From: Centroberyx gerrardi
Taxonomy: Eukaryota; Chordata; Actinopteri; Beryciformes; Berycidae
Direction of reading: 5' to 3'
Length of the DNA: 64,000 nucleotides
Assembly (NCBI RefSeq): GCF_048128805.1
Contig: NC_136003.1
Span: forward strand, 28,976,001 to 29,040,000
Position 1 is the stretch's first letter; each line of letters starts with the position of its first letter. The translations under genes were made by a program, and so were the position numbers. Below, piece after piece: positions 1 through 14,500 of this stretch. The notes below the pieces were generated by a model that saw nothing but the letters and a program-made list of their open reading frames with translations, did not search any database and was not told the DNA's origin.

Positions 1-410
1 ATGGGAAAAAGATGTCATGAAAAAAATTACTCTGTGAATGTGTGCATGATGCATGTTCATAAACTTCAGAAGAGCGAATACGTGGACAGCAGCACTTTAA
101 TGGGCTTAGAAGCACAGTATGTAGAAAGGACAGCACTCTGGAAGGAAAAGAAAGGGAATCCAAATCTCCCATTTTCTCACAATATTATTGCACAGAAACA
201 GAATGTCTAACATCAGCTATTTTTTGTAAACATTAGCAGGGTCAAGCTTCCAGCACACTCATCCGTCAGTTCTATTTCTTTCTTAGTGCAAAGCAGAAAC
301 AGGGTTTCTTTGGCTATCTTGAGTAGTAAGTAAAGGCTTACAGGAGAGCAGGACAGGACAGGAAAGTCGTCTTTTAGGCACAAGTCTTCATTCTTTGTAG
401 CACAGCTCCC

Positions 411-416
411 TTTATT
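411..416 (-). terminator. mvp: Candidate mvp polyadenylation signal (AATAAA)
   Basis: AATAAA on the minus strand lies 625 nt after the mvp stop codon. A second AATAAA, inside a TTA-rich run, is at 583-588. Either could end the mvp 3' UTR; no transcript data are available to choose between them. Positions 1-410 hold no recognisable gene. Confidence 0.4.
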
Positions 417-626
417 CTGTTCCCCATCCCATGGCACGTCCTCGTAGTCGGGAATTTGTCCAAAAGTAAATCCCTGAATCTTGCTTTTTAGAGCTCAGGC
501 ATTTCATGTCACACGCAAAAAAAAAAAAAAAAATCAGAGGTCTGTCGTTCCTCTCTGACTACAGCTAGTAAATATGTTTTTTTTTATTATTATTATTATA
601 TCAGATGTTCACTGTGGTCTAGAAAA

Positions 627-873
627 CCTTCAGTGAAACCTGCCTGTCCCTGCCTAAAAGAGTTTCATTCAGTTTTAGTGTCCCATGATGGTCTAAATGC
701 TGTTTCAGAGGCTTTTTTCACCTTGACGAAGGAAGAAGAAAACTCTGGGAGAATTATAATTTTAGGTCATATTTTTGGCATGAAAATGGTCAAATTTGAA
801 CAAAAAATATCGGCTAGTTTCAATAGAAAAATATCAGTATCGGTCTTCGAAAACGCACATCAGTCGAACCCTA
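627..873 (+). mobile_element. Family-A element, 5'-truncated copy
   Basis: Contains the shared core TTTTAGTGTCCCATGATGG and TTTCAGAGGCTTTTT, and ends CAGTCGAACCCTAG, the inverted counterpart of the family start. It lies downstream of mvp. Confidence 0.7.
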
Positions 874-1040
874 GTGGTGATGTGTGATGTCACTAGTCTT
901 ATGCCTTCGTCTAAACAGTCAGTTAACACACAGTCTTCCGGTCATTACTACAAGAAGAGACAGGATTTACTTTTGGACAGTTTCCCCTGTTTCCCCTCTA
1001 TGTCACCCTCCGTTCCCCCTCCTCTTCCTCCTCCTCCTCC

Positions 1041-2299
1041 TCACTGGCCCTGGCCCGGGCCCGGCAGCGCCCCCAGCAGGCCGTTGGCTGTGGTGAAGAG
1101 GTTGATGGGCGACGATCCGTCTGTGATGAGGGTCGACTTCAACCCCAGAGACTGCAGCAGTTTGACCTGGAGGAGGGAGGAGGGAGGAGGGAGGAGGGAG
1201 GAGGGAGGAGGAGGGGGGAGGGAGGAGGGAGGAGGGAGGAGGGAGGAGGGGGGAGGGGGGAGGAGGGAGAGGAACCATGAGATTGGATGTTTGAGCCCTG
1301 AAATAAATGCATATATATACAAAAATACAGGATGTCTGAAGAGTCTGGAACTACATCGAGAATCAAAACTGCTTGTCAGAAGTGGGATTCAAACCCACAT
1401 CCTGTTTATACAGGTTAAGCTGCTCAAGAAAGCAGAACCTAAAAATATTTCAAAATGCTTTGTTCACCATTCAAAATCATATTTTTACTGAGACTGGTCT
1501 TTCTGGTGGAATTAAGAGATTAAGGGTTCCTCTCCAATTTGTAATTGAAATGTGACTTGAAATTGGTGTAATTCAAATTCAATGTGCAAAAAGTACAGGG
1601 TAGAAACATTTAAAATTAAATTTAATGAAAGCGAATTAATTTGCTTTATAAAAGGAAAATAGGGGGTTCCTATCAAAATAGTAATTGAAATTCAACTTGA
1701 AATTGGTGTAAATTCATTAAAACTTTGTGCATTTGGATGTGTATTGTGTTTTAGTGGGACCCCAGGAAGAATAGCTGGCACCCTTGTGTACAGCTAATGG
1801 GGATCCTTATCAATAAACAAAAACTATTTATGGTGGAAATGCAGAAAATACATGCAGAGTTTGGAACAATAAATGTATAGTGAAAATGTTGCAGAAGTGT
1901 TGCGAATAGAAATGCAACTTGAAATGAGTGTAATTCAATATGCAAACTGCAACATGTTCCTCTGCGCTCCCTCCCTCCCTCCCTCCCTCCCTCGCTCCCT
2001 CCCTCCCTCCCTCCCTCCCTCGCTCCCTCCCTCCCTCCCTCCCTCCCTCCCTCCAGAGCAGCAGCCCAGCAGCAGCAGCAGCAGCCCAGCAGCAGCAGCA
2101 GCAGCAGTACCTGCAGCTCGGGCCCGGCTCTGGCCATCTCCTTCAGCGTGTCGCTGCCCAGACTCTCCACCAGCTGGCTGAAGCGCTGGCTCTCCATCTG
2201 GGCCAGACGCTCCTGCTTCTCCACCTCCAGGCGGTCCATCTCCTTCTTATAGCTCAGCTCCTGCTCCCGAGCCTTGGACAGCCGCTGCAGCTCCGCCTC

Positions 2300-2337
<38 letters not shown>

Positions 2338-3129
2338 TTGCATCAGTATACTTGTCCATCCATCAATACATTAATTTGGTGACCAGATGGCGACCAGCTG
2401 ACAGCTCTACCTCTCTCTTCCCCCGAGTTGTGACTTCAGGTCTGATGAAACAACTACAAAGTTTGATCATGGACCTTCAGCCCAAAGTGGTCTGGTACCA
2501 TGTGTACTTATGCACCTCCTTATGTTTGAATATGGTGTTTATGGACAGTTCATGACTAACAAAGAAGTCCAATAACAACACGCTCAGGTTCACATCAGGG
2601 AGGCCATTCCTCCAAATCACACCCCAAACACTATTTCTAAACCCTTGTTAGTGTTTTAGAGGGAATTTTGGCTAAATTACATTGTTATTTTAATGTTCAG
2701 TTTCCTCTAGCAATAAGGGTTAGACTGATATATGAGGTATTATTATTTTCCTGGGTTTCAATGCGTTTCAGATGCTTTTCCTTCTGACAAGAATAACACA
2801 TGAAAATGATGAAAATGCTCAAAAAAGATACTAAATATTGCCTATCAGCAGCTTCATTCCATAAATATCGGTATCAGTGCCGGCCTTCAGAAACCCATAT
2901 CTGTGCAAGCTTCGTTCAAATGTGGGATGCAGTGCTAAAAACTTTCTTTGGATACTTTATTGTAATAAAAACAGTATTTTTAAAAAGGCGTGTTCGTGGT
3001 TTAGAGGAAAATCTGGCGTGACACCGTTATTTTAATGTCCTGCGTTCTCTGTAATTACTGAATGAATACAGAGGAAGCACTGCAGTAATGTAAAGACAAA
3101 CAAACAGTCACACACACACACAAACCTAC

Positions 3130-3215
<86 letters not shown>

Positions 3216-3357
3216 GGGGTTCAGTACGTACGGCCTCGATCCTCTGGGCCTCAGCCTTCAGTTTGGCCTCGTTGACCGCCGCCTCCCCCTGAATACGAGC
3301 CGCCTCCGCCCGGGACTGAGCTTCAGCCTTGGCAGCTCCTGTGCTCTCCACCGCAGC

Positions 3358-3413
<56 letters not shown>

Positions 3414-4579
3414 CAGGATTGGGAGGCAGCCATATCCACTATTACTTATTACTGATTACACATTACTGATTACTGATCATTAATGATAATTACTCATTTT
3501 CAAAAGTTTCCTGTGTGTAAATATCTTATGAAAGCATGAATACTCATTCCCAAAATATTGTCACATTATTGATATTGAGGTATTTGGTCTAAAATATTGT
3601 GATATTTGATTTTGTCAATATCGCCCAGCACTATGATGTAGTATATGATGTGTAGTATGTATTTGGTGTAGTAAACAATGCGTATGAAGTATGTATATGA
3701 CCTAGTACAGGATGTATTTGATATGTACAGTATGTAGTATGTATATGTATGATGTAGTATGGTATATGATGGTATATAAAACCCTTTGAGATGCTTGTGA
3801 TAAAAGGCTCTATAATAAACAAGACTGGACTGCTGCTGCCCCTCCAGTCCTCCCGGTTCCCCAGCAGGTCTGTGTTCACCTGAGAGCCTCCAGCTCCAGC
3901 AGCTCCTTCCTGGCTCTTTCAGCCTCGGCCTGGTCGGTGATCCGCTGCCTCTCCAGCTTCCCCCGGGCCTCCTGCTCCAGCCGCTCCGCCTCATGGCTGC
4001 ACACACAGACAGAAGAAGGCCAACTTTATTGAGCTTTCTATCTTCAGTAAACAATATACTGGTTGTATGACCTCTCAAATCCTTAGTAACATAGATCTGC
4101 TTGCTCAGGTCACTTGGTTCTGAAACAACATCTACACAGCCTGCCATTCAACTGAAAAACACTGATTTAACAAACCTTACATCTCCCACACCCAATATCT
4201 TGGCAACTAATCTTGTATCCTTCATGTCTAATGTTTATCAAACCTAATTAAAGAAAATTAAACCTGTCATTAAATAGGACCTCTAATAAGTGGATTTAAG
4301 ACATTTTAAGGCCTTAATATTAGACAATTTAAGACTTTTTCAGATCTTTTAAGGACCTGCAGATGTAAGTTCTTTAACCACATGGTCCTTTAAGAGAAAA
4401 AAATATATTTATATTAAATATAATTGATTTTGTTAACATTGGTGGTTATTTTCTTATGATGATTACTGACTGGAGGCAAGAGTTTACCCACTTTTTGATT
4501 TACCACTACATCACTGGTTACATGCCAATCACCACTATTACAAAATGTAGGCGAAGCACTGCTGTATGTGTGTGTGTAT

Positions 4580-4613
<34 letters not shown>

Positions 4614-7600
4614 CTCGGACCGTGCGGCGGCCTCCTGGGAGTTGGTGGTGATCTCGATGGCGAGCTGGACGCTCTTCTGCAGGGCGTCACGGGTGCGCTG
4701 GTCGACGGGCTCCACGGACTGGATGTCCACGCTGCTGATCACCAGGTTGTTCTGGTTGAAGCGCAGGCTGGGCCGCACCGCCAGCTTCTCATCGAAGCCG
4801 AACACCGCCGAGCAGATGATCCGGTTCGAGTTCTGGACGCAAACGCACAGAAAAGGTCTGAGATTGTTGACCAGGGTTTTTCTGTGACTTTCCATAACTA
4901 AGTCAGAGCGCTTAAGACAAAATCGGATCAAATTTGGGTGCGTTTCAGGGACCGCTTAATCTCTATTGGTCAAGACAAACCTTGTGGAAGTCGTCAAACT
5001 GCACCGAGGCAACGGCTCCTCTGACCCGGGAAGCGATGGCTTTGCAGGCGTCGCCCACAAAGTCCGGCACTGAAAACAGAGCCGCCGCCTGGGCAGATTC
5101 TGTCGGAGTCTTCAGATCAAAGTGCCTGAACAGAGCAAGAGAAGAAGACAGATAGAAGACAAAGAGAGAAGAAGAGGGGTGAAGTTTGGAGATGTTGGAA
5201 CGGCAAACAATTTGGAGACGTCTGTGAAAGAGTGAGTGAAAGAAACGTGAAAGAATAAACTTACAGATGAGGAGAAATGCATGTCTGTGTTGGTGTGTGT
5301 TTTGTGTGTTTCTGTAGGTTTGCAGGTGAATTAAACTTGAAAACCCAGCCAATGTCCTTTTGATAAATCGTTAGGAGCCACACTTAGATATAATCCACCA
5401 AGCAGCACTTTATTTCACTACCACCCCCCACAGTGTATTTTGGTTGTAAGAGATTGTGGGAATAACAGGCAAACCAATTCAACAAGTTGAAATTTTACTG
5501 AGATAACTGCTTCTTATGAAAGAAGCGCTTTAACATCTGAACTTCTCCGTTCATTATGATCTTGTTTGGGATTGTGGATGTGTTTGTGTTTTTTATGTAT
5601 CATGACTATTTGTTGTGGCTTTAGTGTTTCATTGTATATTTTTATTGTGAACTGAACTGAATTGAATTCCTCAGTCCATTAGATGCACGCCAAATTGAAG
5701 GCTCCTAACAATTCGTATGAGGTCTTGAATGAACTTCTATCAGGTATTTACGGTTACCAGAATGCAAAGCAACAACAAACTGGCAGATTTATTTTTCTCC
5801 ACACAAAGTACAGCGGCGTGTCGTGGTTTTACCAGTTGTAGGACAGCTGCAGCTGCAGCCGGGCGTGGTCGGCCGTCTCGATGGTGATGATGTCGGTGAA
5901 GAAGTCGGGCCCCAGCAGGAGGCAGACGGCCTTGATGACGTTGGCTCTCTTGGGTTTGTCCCCCGACAGCGACAGCACGGTGAACTGCTCGTCCGGCCCC
6001 AGCATCACCATCTCCGGCCCGAACACCACCCTGCCAACCGGACACAGTGAGGACTTCATCTGCCACCTCCCCATCCATCCATCCACCAATCCCTCCCTCC
6101 CAACATGAATCCCGAATCCTACCTGGCTCTCTTCTCCCTGTAGTCGTAGACCTGGACGGCGGCGTTGTGTGGCACCCGGTAGGCGACCACCCTGGTCTTG
6201 TCCCGCTGCTTGCCGGCCGCCGGCCTGCTGCGGTCCGAGCGGTCGGCCAGCGGGTCGTGGGGCGAAGCCAGCAGGTTCTCCACGTTCTGAGGCAGCTCCT
6301 TCTCCCACAGCTCCTCGTCCTGCGTCAGCATGTAGGTGTGGCCGATCACCGCCCGCACCTGGAGGGGAACGTTACGATCAGACAGACCGTCTCAGTAGCC
6401 GTGTGATGAAAGGCTATTAAAAGTCAATTTCTTTGTTGCAGTAATGCGATTATTTTTTTCAGTAACGAGGGATTACAATTTCAAATACAGTAATTACATT
6501 ACAGTTACTAATCCCAGTAATCTGCTGCGTTACTTAAACCTGAACCCCCTTCAACCTTTTCTTTTCCTCTCCTTTGAAAGATTTTTTTTTTCAAAATCCC
6601 GGTTTGGTGTTTTCGTCATATGTATAAAAAGCAAAACAAAAGATGGAGGATGAGGGAGAGACACAGACTTTCAGCAGCTGTCTATTACTTTTAATTTATC
6701 TCAGTCAAGGATGCAAAGAACATTCTGGTCCGTTGTAAACTTTGTCTGGCAGCAAAACGCTTTCCACAGCGAAAAACACAACATCCAATTTATCAAAGCT
6801 TCTAATACACAACAAAACAAAGTGAAACTCAGGGAACTAATTACTGCTGCTGTTGACGAATTAGTACAGTAATGTGATTAATTTTTTTAAATGAGTAACA
6901 AGTAATTGATTTTCTGAGTGACTAGTAAGCAGATGATATGCTGTCAGCACCCGCCGGTCAAAAGGCAGCTTAGGCCCAGAACACCCACCTTTCCCGTCTT
7001 CATGTCCCGGACGTAAATGCCCTCGTTCTCGTCCAGCGGGATGGCATGGCGCTTCAGCACCACCTCCACGGCGCCGGGGGGGACGTACTCGATGGGGCCG
7101 CGCAGCATCCAGCGGTCCCCGGGCCGCCGGAGGACGCCGCTCCTCCGCGAGCGCTTGGCCCTCTCCTCCATCGGCTCCTCCTCCTCCTCCTCCTCCTCGT
7201 CGTGCTGGCAGAGAGAACGGGGGAGAGAGACGAGGACGAGGGAGAGAAGGGTTAGCGTGGCGATGCACTGGAGCAAGGGAGGCGGAGGGGGAGGGGGAGG
7301 GGGAGGGGGAGGAGGAGGAGGGGGAGGAGGAAGGGCTGGACATGGAGGAGAGGGGGTTGGAGAGAGGCACTGAGGGACAGAAGGAGAGAGGAAAAAGTGA
7401 GAAGTGGGGAAAGTGAGGGAGAGGTTTAAGAGATTGAGCCACAGAGGGAGGAGGATAGAAGGGGTTGGGAGAGTGATTATGAATGGACATGGTGTCAGGA
7501 GAGCAGATGGGGGATGGAGGGGACAGGAAAAGAGGACAAGAAGGGAGAGAAGAAGAAGAAGAGAACAGAGTCGGGGTAGAATGGGTTAGCCAAGTTAGGA

Positions 7601-10600
7601 AAGGAGGATGGTGCAGCGAAGGACAGAAAAACCTCATTCCTCATTAAACATCTCTTACTCTCTCTCTGATTGTCTATGCTCGTCTCCCTGAGTAGTTGCA
7701 TTACCAGTAAAGACGTTTTGGATGGTTCTCACTAGGCTTGGGCCGATATTCAATATTCGTGAATATCGCGATATTTTCCGCAAACTATTGAATATTGGTA
7801 TCGAAAAAAATTGTCATTGTATTTCAAGTGGGTTCCATTGTTTCCTCCAATGCTTGAATAGTAAGATCAAATTTCTAGAAGAAGAAGAAGAAATTTAGAA
7901 GAACAACAAAATACCCCCCCAAAAACAGAAAAAACAAAACAAAAAAAACCCCTGATAATATCGTATATCGCGATATTTTGGCAGGACAGCATCGCAATAT
8001 TAAATTTTGGATATCGCCCGAGCCTAGTTCTCACATTGAAAGGGAGGCTGCAGCATTTTATGGTTGAGGATTAGTTTTAGGTCTGAGGTTGGGGTTAGAT
8101 TTAGTTAGGTTGGGTAGGCATGTAGCAGTGAGGGTTAAGGTTAGATCTGGAATGTAGTCAGATTTTGTGTGTGTGCATTCCTCTTCTTGTGAGCAGCCGG
8201 TTGCACCAGACAAGCCGTCCAGACCAGTACAGTACAAATGTGTTTAGGCTCAAGGTTGTTTTCCCAGTCAGCAGCCCTTCCCTCCCTGCATGCCTGTCTA
8301 CTCCATCACCTCCTCCTCCTCCTCCTCCTCCACACAGAGACACGAGAAAACAGTGAGCAGAGGAAAGAAAGCAAGCAAAGACGCTGAATACCGTTAAATC
8401 AAAATAAAACAAATCATCATCTCTCTTCCATCTTCTCTCCAATGCACTGAACTATCCATCCCTCCTTCCTCCCACTGCATCTCCTCCTCCTCACTTCACC
8501 TCCCTCCTCACCAGCTCACCCTGATCTCACACAAATACGTGAAATGAACACGACTTGTTAACCCCGAATTCTGTGTTTGTCTGCAGTAGCAGTTTAGTAG
8601 TACTGTAGTACTTTGGTAGCGGCTGTCCATCCAGATATTTTGTTGGATGCAAAGAAACATGGTGCTCTATTTGTGTCTGGATGTTGGCAGCGGTCATGTT
8701 GAACGCACTCTGTGAAGGAGTGAGTCATTTATTTCCCTTTGATTCCAGACTTTTTAGATGGTGAAACCCTGCATTACAACAAGGTTAATCACCATTTTCT
8801 GGGAGTTAACACATCACTGACTGACATGGGAGCAGTGTTTTGCAGAACTGGCGAGCCTACTTTGTTCAAAAAAGAATTACGATCCTGTAGTTGTTGGTGC
8901 CAACTTCCACATACTGTAACTGCCATGGGAACTTGATTGCTTTATTGCCATTGTTTTCCAACCGGACGTCTCCTCCAGAGGTGGGGGCAGACACAGTCAG
9001 ACACATTTTTAATTGTTTGAGACTTGACTTGATGCATGAAGAGAAGACTTGAGACTTGACTTGGGTTCTGGTGACTTGGGACTTGACTTTGATGACTTGA
9101 AAAGGTTTCTAAAGTCTTGGCTTGAGATCTTGTGTTAATGTAAATGTGTAAATGACTTAGATTGAAAGTGATGAGATTTGTTCCAGCAGACGACTGAATT
9201 TAAATTCTGTTTTCTGAATTTGTATGGAATGATTGAATTTATTGAAGTTGAAACTGATTATAGAAATCAAACTCATGATGCTCTTACCAAGTTTTTATCC
9301 TATTAAAACTAGATATTCAGTTTTCTTTAAGATATTAAATTGATACTGGACTCTTGATTTGTTCTGACTTGACTTGCTGTTCTACATTTAGTCTTGGGAC
9401 CTGACTTGAGACTTGTGCCTCAAGACTTGGGACTTGACTTGGTCACCCCTCTGCTCTGCTCACCTGCTCGGTGTCGTTGAAGGCCTCCACGGCCCGCAGC
9501 ACCAGGCCCTCCTCCTCTGACAACACATACACATCCTGGATGCCTTGTTCAAGATGCTCTCCAGGCTGCAGGAAGAACGAACGCTCACCCTGACAGAGAG
9601 AGAGAGAGAGAGAGGCAGGTTGGAGGGGCAGGACTGTAAAAAAAAATCTGTGATGGTTTTATTGGTTGGAGATTTTATTTACGCCTCCTGCAGCAGCACG
9701 AGGTCACCATGAAAGATACTCTTTTCCTAGATTTCCAGGAAGTAAAAGTAATGGGAGCCTAACCCTACATAATTACATCCACTATGTCCATCTATGCATT
9801 GAATGATTTTGCAGAATGATTTCATATGAAGAACACCAGTAAATTCAGTTTAATCCAGACTGGGGCTTGGTCCTCCTCACCTTCACCACCCTCTTCTGGC
9901 CCAGCTGAGGTTTTCCGTCCAGTCCCACGGGGTCCAGGATCACGCAGTACTGCCGGCTGCTCATAGTCGTCACGTTGACCACGCCCACCACCTCCTCGGC
10001 CACGGAGGGGATGTGAGCCTCCCTGTCGGCCATGGTGACGAGCCACTCCTCCCCCGTGCGCCGGTCCCGCCCGCCGGCGTCCTTGAAGGGCCGCAGAGCG
10101 CGAACGTGCAGCGCTTTCTGACGAGACACAGGGAGACGGGGAGGGAGGACGTAGATGAGATGGAAAGCGGGAAGAAAGACAAGAAAGACGCCACAATAAT
10201 ACATTCTACTGTTATACAGAGGGTGCACTTGTTTTAGGGCGACGATGTGCGGGCTGGGTGGAGTTTGCGCTCGTTTTAAAACAGGCAATCCTGGTGGCAG
10301 TGAATTCAATTCAATGACCAAATGTCAAAAAGAGCATCAAAAGAAACATTCAAAGTCCAGTTCATTATTTCCAGAGTTGTTAAGGTAGGATTTTTTCATA
10401 CTGTTTTCATATTTGTTTCATTTGTGTGTAAACATGTAAAGTGGGCGTGAATTCTTAGAATGGGAAAAGTTACATGCTACCTAATCTCGCATAGTCACAC
10501 CTGCATGTAAAACAAATGGAGATAATGAGACCTTGTGGAACCAAGGGCAGCAATTTGATTGGCTCCGAGTTTGAAAACACACGACACGCCCCAGAAACGA

Positions 10601-11538
10601 CACTTCTGGTTCGTCTTTCTGTCCGGGTAGAAACAATTTTCCTTTGTAGTTTAGCTACGATAAAATACGGATTTAAACGTATTATTATTATTATTGTATT
10701 ATTATTACTATTATTATTATTATAGTATTATCGTATATAGTATTATCTCAACATCGAGTCAATGAAGCATTTACAGCCTCTTAGCTTGAAGACTCTGCTC
10801 CAAAACAGAGATGTATTGGCGTGTTTACCAGCAGGCTGCGGTGAAAGCTTGAGTTATCAGACCTGGCCAACAGCCTGTGATGCATTATGGGAGAGAGAAA
10901 TCTCTAGTTTTAGCAGTCTGTCCTCACATCAATAATGGTGGAACAGATAGCCGCTCTAAAGGTTAAAGGGATTGATTGATTGATTGATTGCTGCTTAAAG
11001 TTCAGAGGAAGACGCAAAAATAAGGAGTGGGGAATGTTCTGTTGTCTTTGGGACTGGCTGCTAGTAGGAAACACACAGGTGAGCAGCAGCAGGCTCCGCC
11101 CACAGCAAATTGGTTTGCTCTGCTTGAATGAGTTTTAGACGGAGGTGTGGCTGTGCGAGATTAGAGGCCACCTAAACTGGACTAACTACAGCAGGCTAAA
11201 TTAAACATTCAGCGATCTGTCATGTTTAGGTGTGGGTGTGTTTTGCTGCACCCTGTGGCTTTTTATGCAACCGGTTGCGGCAGTTACACCGCGCCCTTTT
11301 CCAGTGTTCACCTGTCACATGACCGGGAGGGGAGCGGGCGCTCTTAAACAAGCGCACTGCCGTGTTAACTGATCACTTATCAGTCAGACCAGAGGGAGAC
11401 AAAGCAAAGGGTTCAGTCACCTTGTCAGTGAGGATGAAGGCGTTCACAATGTCAATGACCTCTTCATGAGCTCCTGGGAGATACGCTCCCACCTTCCTCA
11501 CAAGCCACTCCTCACCTGGAAGACACACACACACACAC

Positions 11539-11574
<36 letters not shown>

Positions 11575-14500
11575 TGGTTTGTGTGAATAAAATGACAGCC
11601 ATTGGCGAAAAAAAAAGCATCTTTTAGCCTGGTTTGGACAATACAATCATATTTGTTTCTATTCTACTGTGTGTTGTTTATGTTTTCATGTCACAGACCC
11701 CCAAATAGACACACCTGATGCTGCCGTTTGATAAAATTTTGTCCCAGAGACCCATTTTGGAAGATTTTTGCTGTTGTCGATTTAGTACTGAATTGTCTAA
11801 ACTCTATGTGGGAGAGTCAGTAGCAGTGAGAGTGAAGCCTGTGATTACAGTACTCATAATTTCTAATGAATTCAGTTACAGTGAAATTAAACTAGTCCTA
11901 CTTTTTTCCAAGACCCAAATTTTAGAAGCACTGGTCTAGCATACCAGTGACTAGGGAACAGATAATAACTGGTATACTATGCAAGTCAAATGTCTTGTGA
12001 TTGATATGATAAATTCGTTTTTAAAGTAATTGAAGCATATTACAGTACTGTTTTTAAAGTTTTCATCTTTTTAATATTCATTGAGATAATATTGAATATC
12101 GAGATAATTTCGGTCAAGTGAGTTTTCCTATGGGCGTCAGCGTACCGGTGACCCTGCGGACGCCTCCTCGGTCCACGCCCTCCTTGCGGGCCCTCAGCCG
12201 GATCGCCTGGTTCTCCCGGATCACAGTGGCCTTGATGGTCTCCAGCACCGCCACCTCCTTCCTGGGGATGTAGGTGCCTGTCGGGGTCAAAGGTCACGCA
12301 TTATTTTTCTCATTATCTCCTTCTGAAATTAGATTATCTGACAAAATTACGGCTGGAATGAAAGTAAAACTCACTGTCGATGATTATTTTAAATTGTTAG
12401 CTAACTTCATACATTTTCTTACAAATTAGCATTATTTTAGATGTTAAAACCCGTTTTATTTTGAAATACTGAGCAGTGAACAACTATTTTCTGAAATGAA
12501 TATAAAATGTTTTAGAATGAAACTAAATTGTTAAATGAATCTAATCATGAAGTCACAGTAACACAAGGCAGGCCATGTTTTAGACTAGTGTTAGACGGGT
12601 GTATTGGTTTGTTTATATATTGGTTATATATTGTATTTATTAAAAATCAGATATCAGCCAGTCGGTGTGGTTTCTCTGATATGATGGAGGTTTCTCCACC
12701 AGCCAGTCAATATGTTTTTATTCTTACCATTTTTATATCAGATGTCTGACCAGAGAAACCATTCCAGTGTGTTGTGGGAGGATTTTACTCAAAACTGCTT
12801 CATCCTGCCTTAAAGAGCTGCTAACACACCTACGAGAATTTCATTAGTCTGGCTTTCAGTGGAGAGTTTTAGTGTCCCATGATGGTCTAAATGCTAAAAT
12901 CTTGGGAAAACACTGAGTACTTGTAACGTTTTGGGGAATTTCTGCGAACACAAACGAATTTCCAGGGAGAGAGACTACAGAGTGTGTTGTTGAAGACGCA
13001 CCCGGCCCTTCGAACAGCCACTCGTCTCCCGCCACTCTCTTCTCTCCTCCTCCCTCCTCCTCGAAGTCCAGCAGGGCCTGCAGACGCAGAGCGGTGTCCG
13101 GATACACGATCTGCAGAGGCGTCACGTCCTGAGAGACAGAGATGGGGGTGGGGGGTGGGGGTGGTGATTAGAAACATGGAGGAACAACAGCAGAGAGAGC
13201 AGAGAGGCTGCACAGACTGATGCTGCACAGACAGTATCTGTAGCATCAATATCGGCACTGATGCAGTTCCCCAGTAAACCAAATGAATAGATCAGCAAAT
13301 TAATATATCAGTGTCCGGATATTGATATATTAAGGACACTCTGTTTTAAATTGGCACAATATAAAACTTTTCCAATACAAGAAAAATTGTGTCCCAACTT
13401 GAAAATGCAGAAATGCTGCTGTTTGTGAAGTTTATAGGCAGAGCAGCTATTGTTCAGAAGAGGAACCTTGGTTATGCAGCTAAATGTCATTCTGCTTTAT
13501 TAGACCAAACCTACTGTCCTTTATCTGTGAAGAAGCTGTTTCTATCTGTTAATCTACTCTGAATAATCTGTTTCTATCTGTTAATCTACTCTGAATAATC
13601 TGTTTCTATCTGTTAATCTACTCTGAATAATATGTTTTTATATCTGTTAATCTACTCTGAATAATCTGTTTTTATATCTGTTTATCTATTCTGAATAAAC
13701 TGTTTTTATCTGTTAATCTACTCTGAATAATCTGTTTTTATATCTGTTTATCTATTCTGAATAATCTGTTTCTATCTGTTAATCTACTCTGAATAATCTG
13801 TTTCTATCTGTTTATCTATTCTGAATAAACTGTTTTTATCTGTTAATCTACTCTGAATAATCTGTTTTTATATCTGTTTATCTATTCTGAATAAACTGTT
13901 TTTATCTGTTAATCTACTCTGAATAATCTGTTTTTATATCTGTTTATCTATTCTGAATAATCTGTTTCTATCTGTTAATCTACTCTGAATAATCTGTTTT
14001 TATATCTGTTTATCTATTCTGAATAAGATGCTTTTATCTGTTAATCTATTCTGAATAAGATGTTTTTATCTGTTAATCTATTCTGAATAAGATGTTTTTA
14101 TCTGTTAATCTATTCTGAATAAGATGTTTTTAGCTGTTAATCTATTCTGAATAAACTGTTTTTAGCTGTTAATCTATTCTGAATAAGATGCTTTTATCTG
14201 TTAATCTATTCTGAATAAATTGTTTTTAGCTGTTAATCTATTCTGAATAAACTGTTTTTAGCTGTTAATCTATTCTGAATAAGCTGAGAGTCCATCAATA
14301 AACTGTCTGCTATATTCTCTATCCTATGTATCCTATTTGCTATTTTATGATTTGATTTCTTTCACTGAGGATTATTATTCAGTGCATAATTTGATCAAAT
14401 GAATAAAGGAACGCAATTGATGCACTTGTAGAATAAATGACTGTAAATGGAGTCGTACTTGGATCAGTACTCGTATCGGCCAATCTACTTCATGATGTAC

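Noticed and set aside
1003-1366. Pro/Leu/Ser-rich minus-strand frames around the mvp last exon
   Set aside because: Outside 1041-1166 they are translations of the GGAGGGA repeat; only the frame [17 protein letters not shown] is real.
5823-6420. Plus-strand frames opposite mvp exons 9 and 10
   Set aside because: Antisense shadows of GC-rich coding exons.
8040-8150. GGTTAG-rich stretch resembling telomere repeat
   Set aside because: Units are degenerate and interrupted; not a clear interstitial telomere array.
13536-14285. Regularly spaced repeats reminiscent of a CRISPR array
   Set aside because: Units are contiguous tandem copies with no unique spacers, in an intron of a vertebrate gene.
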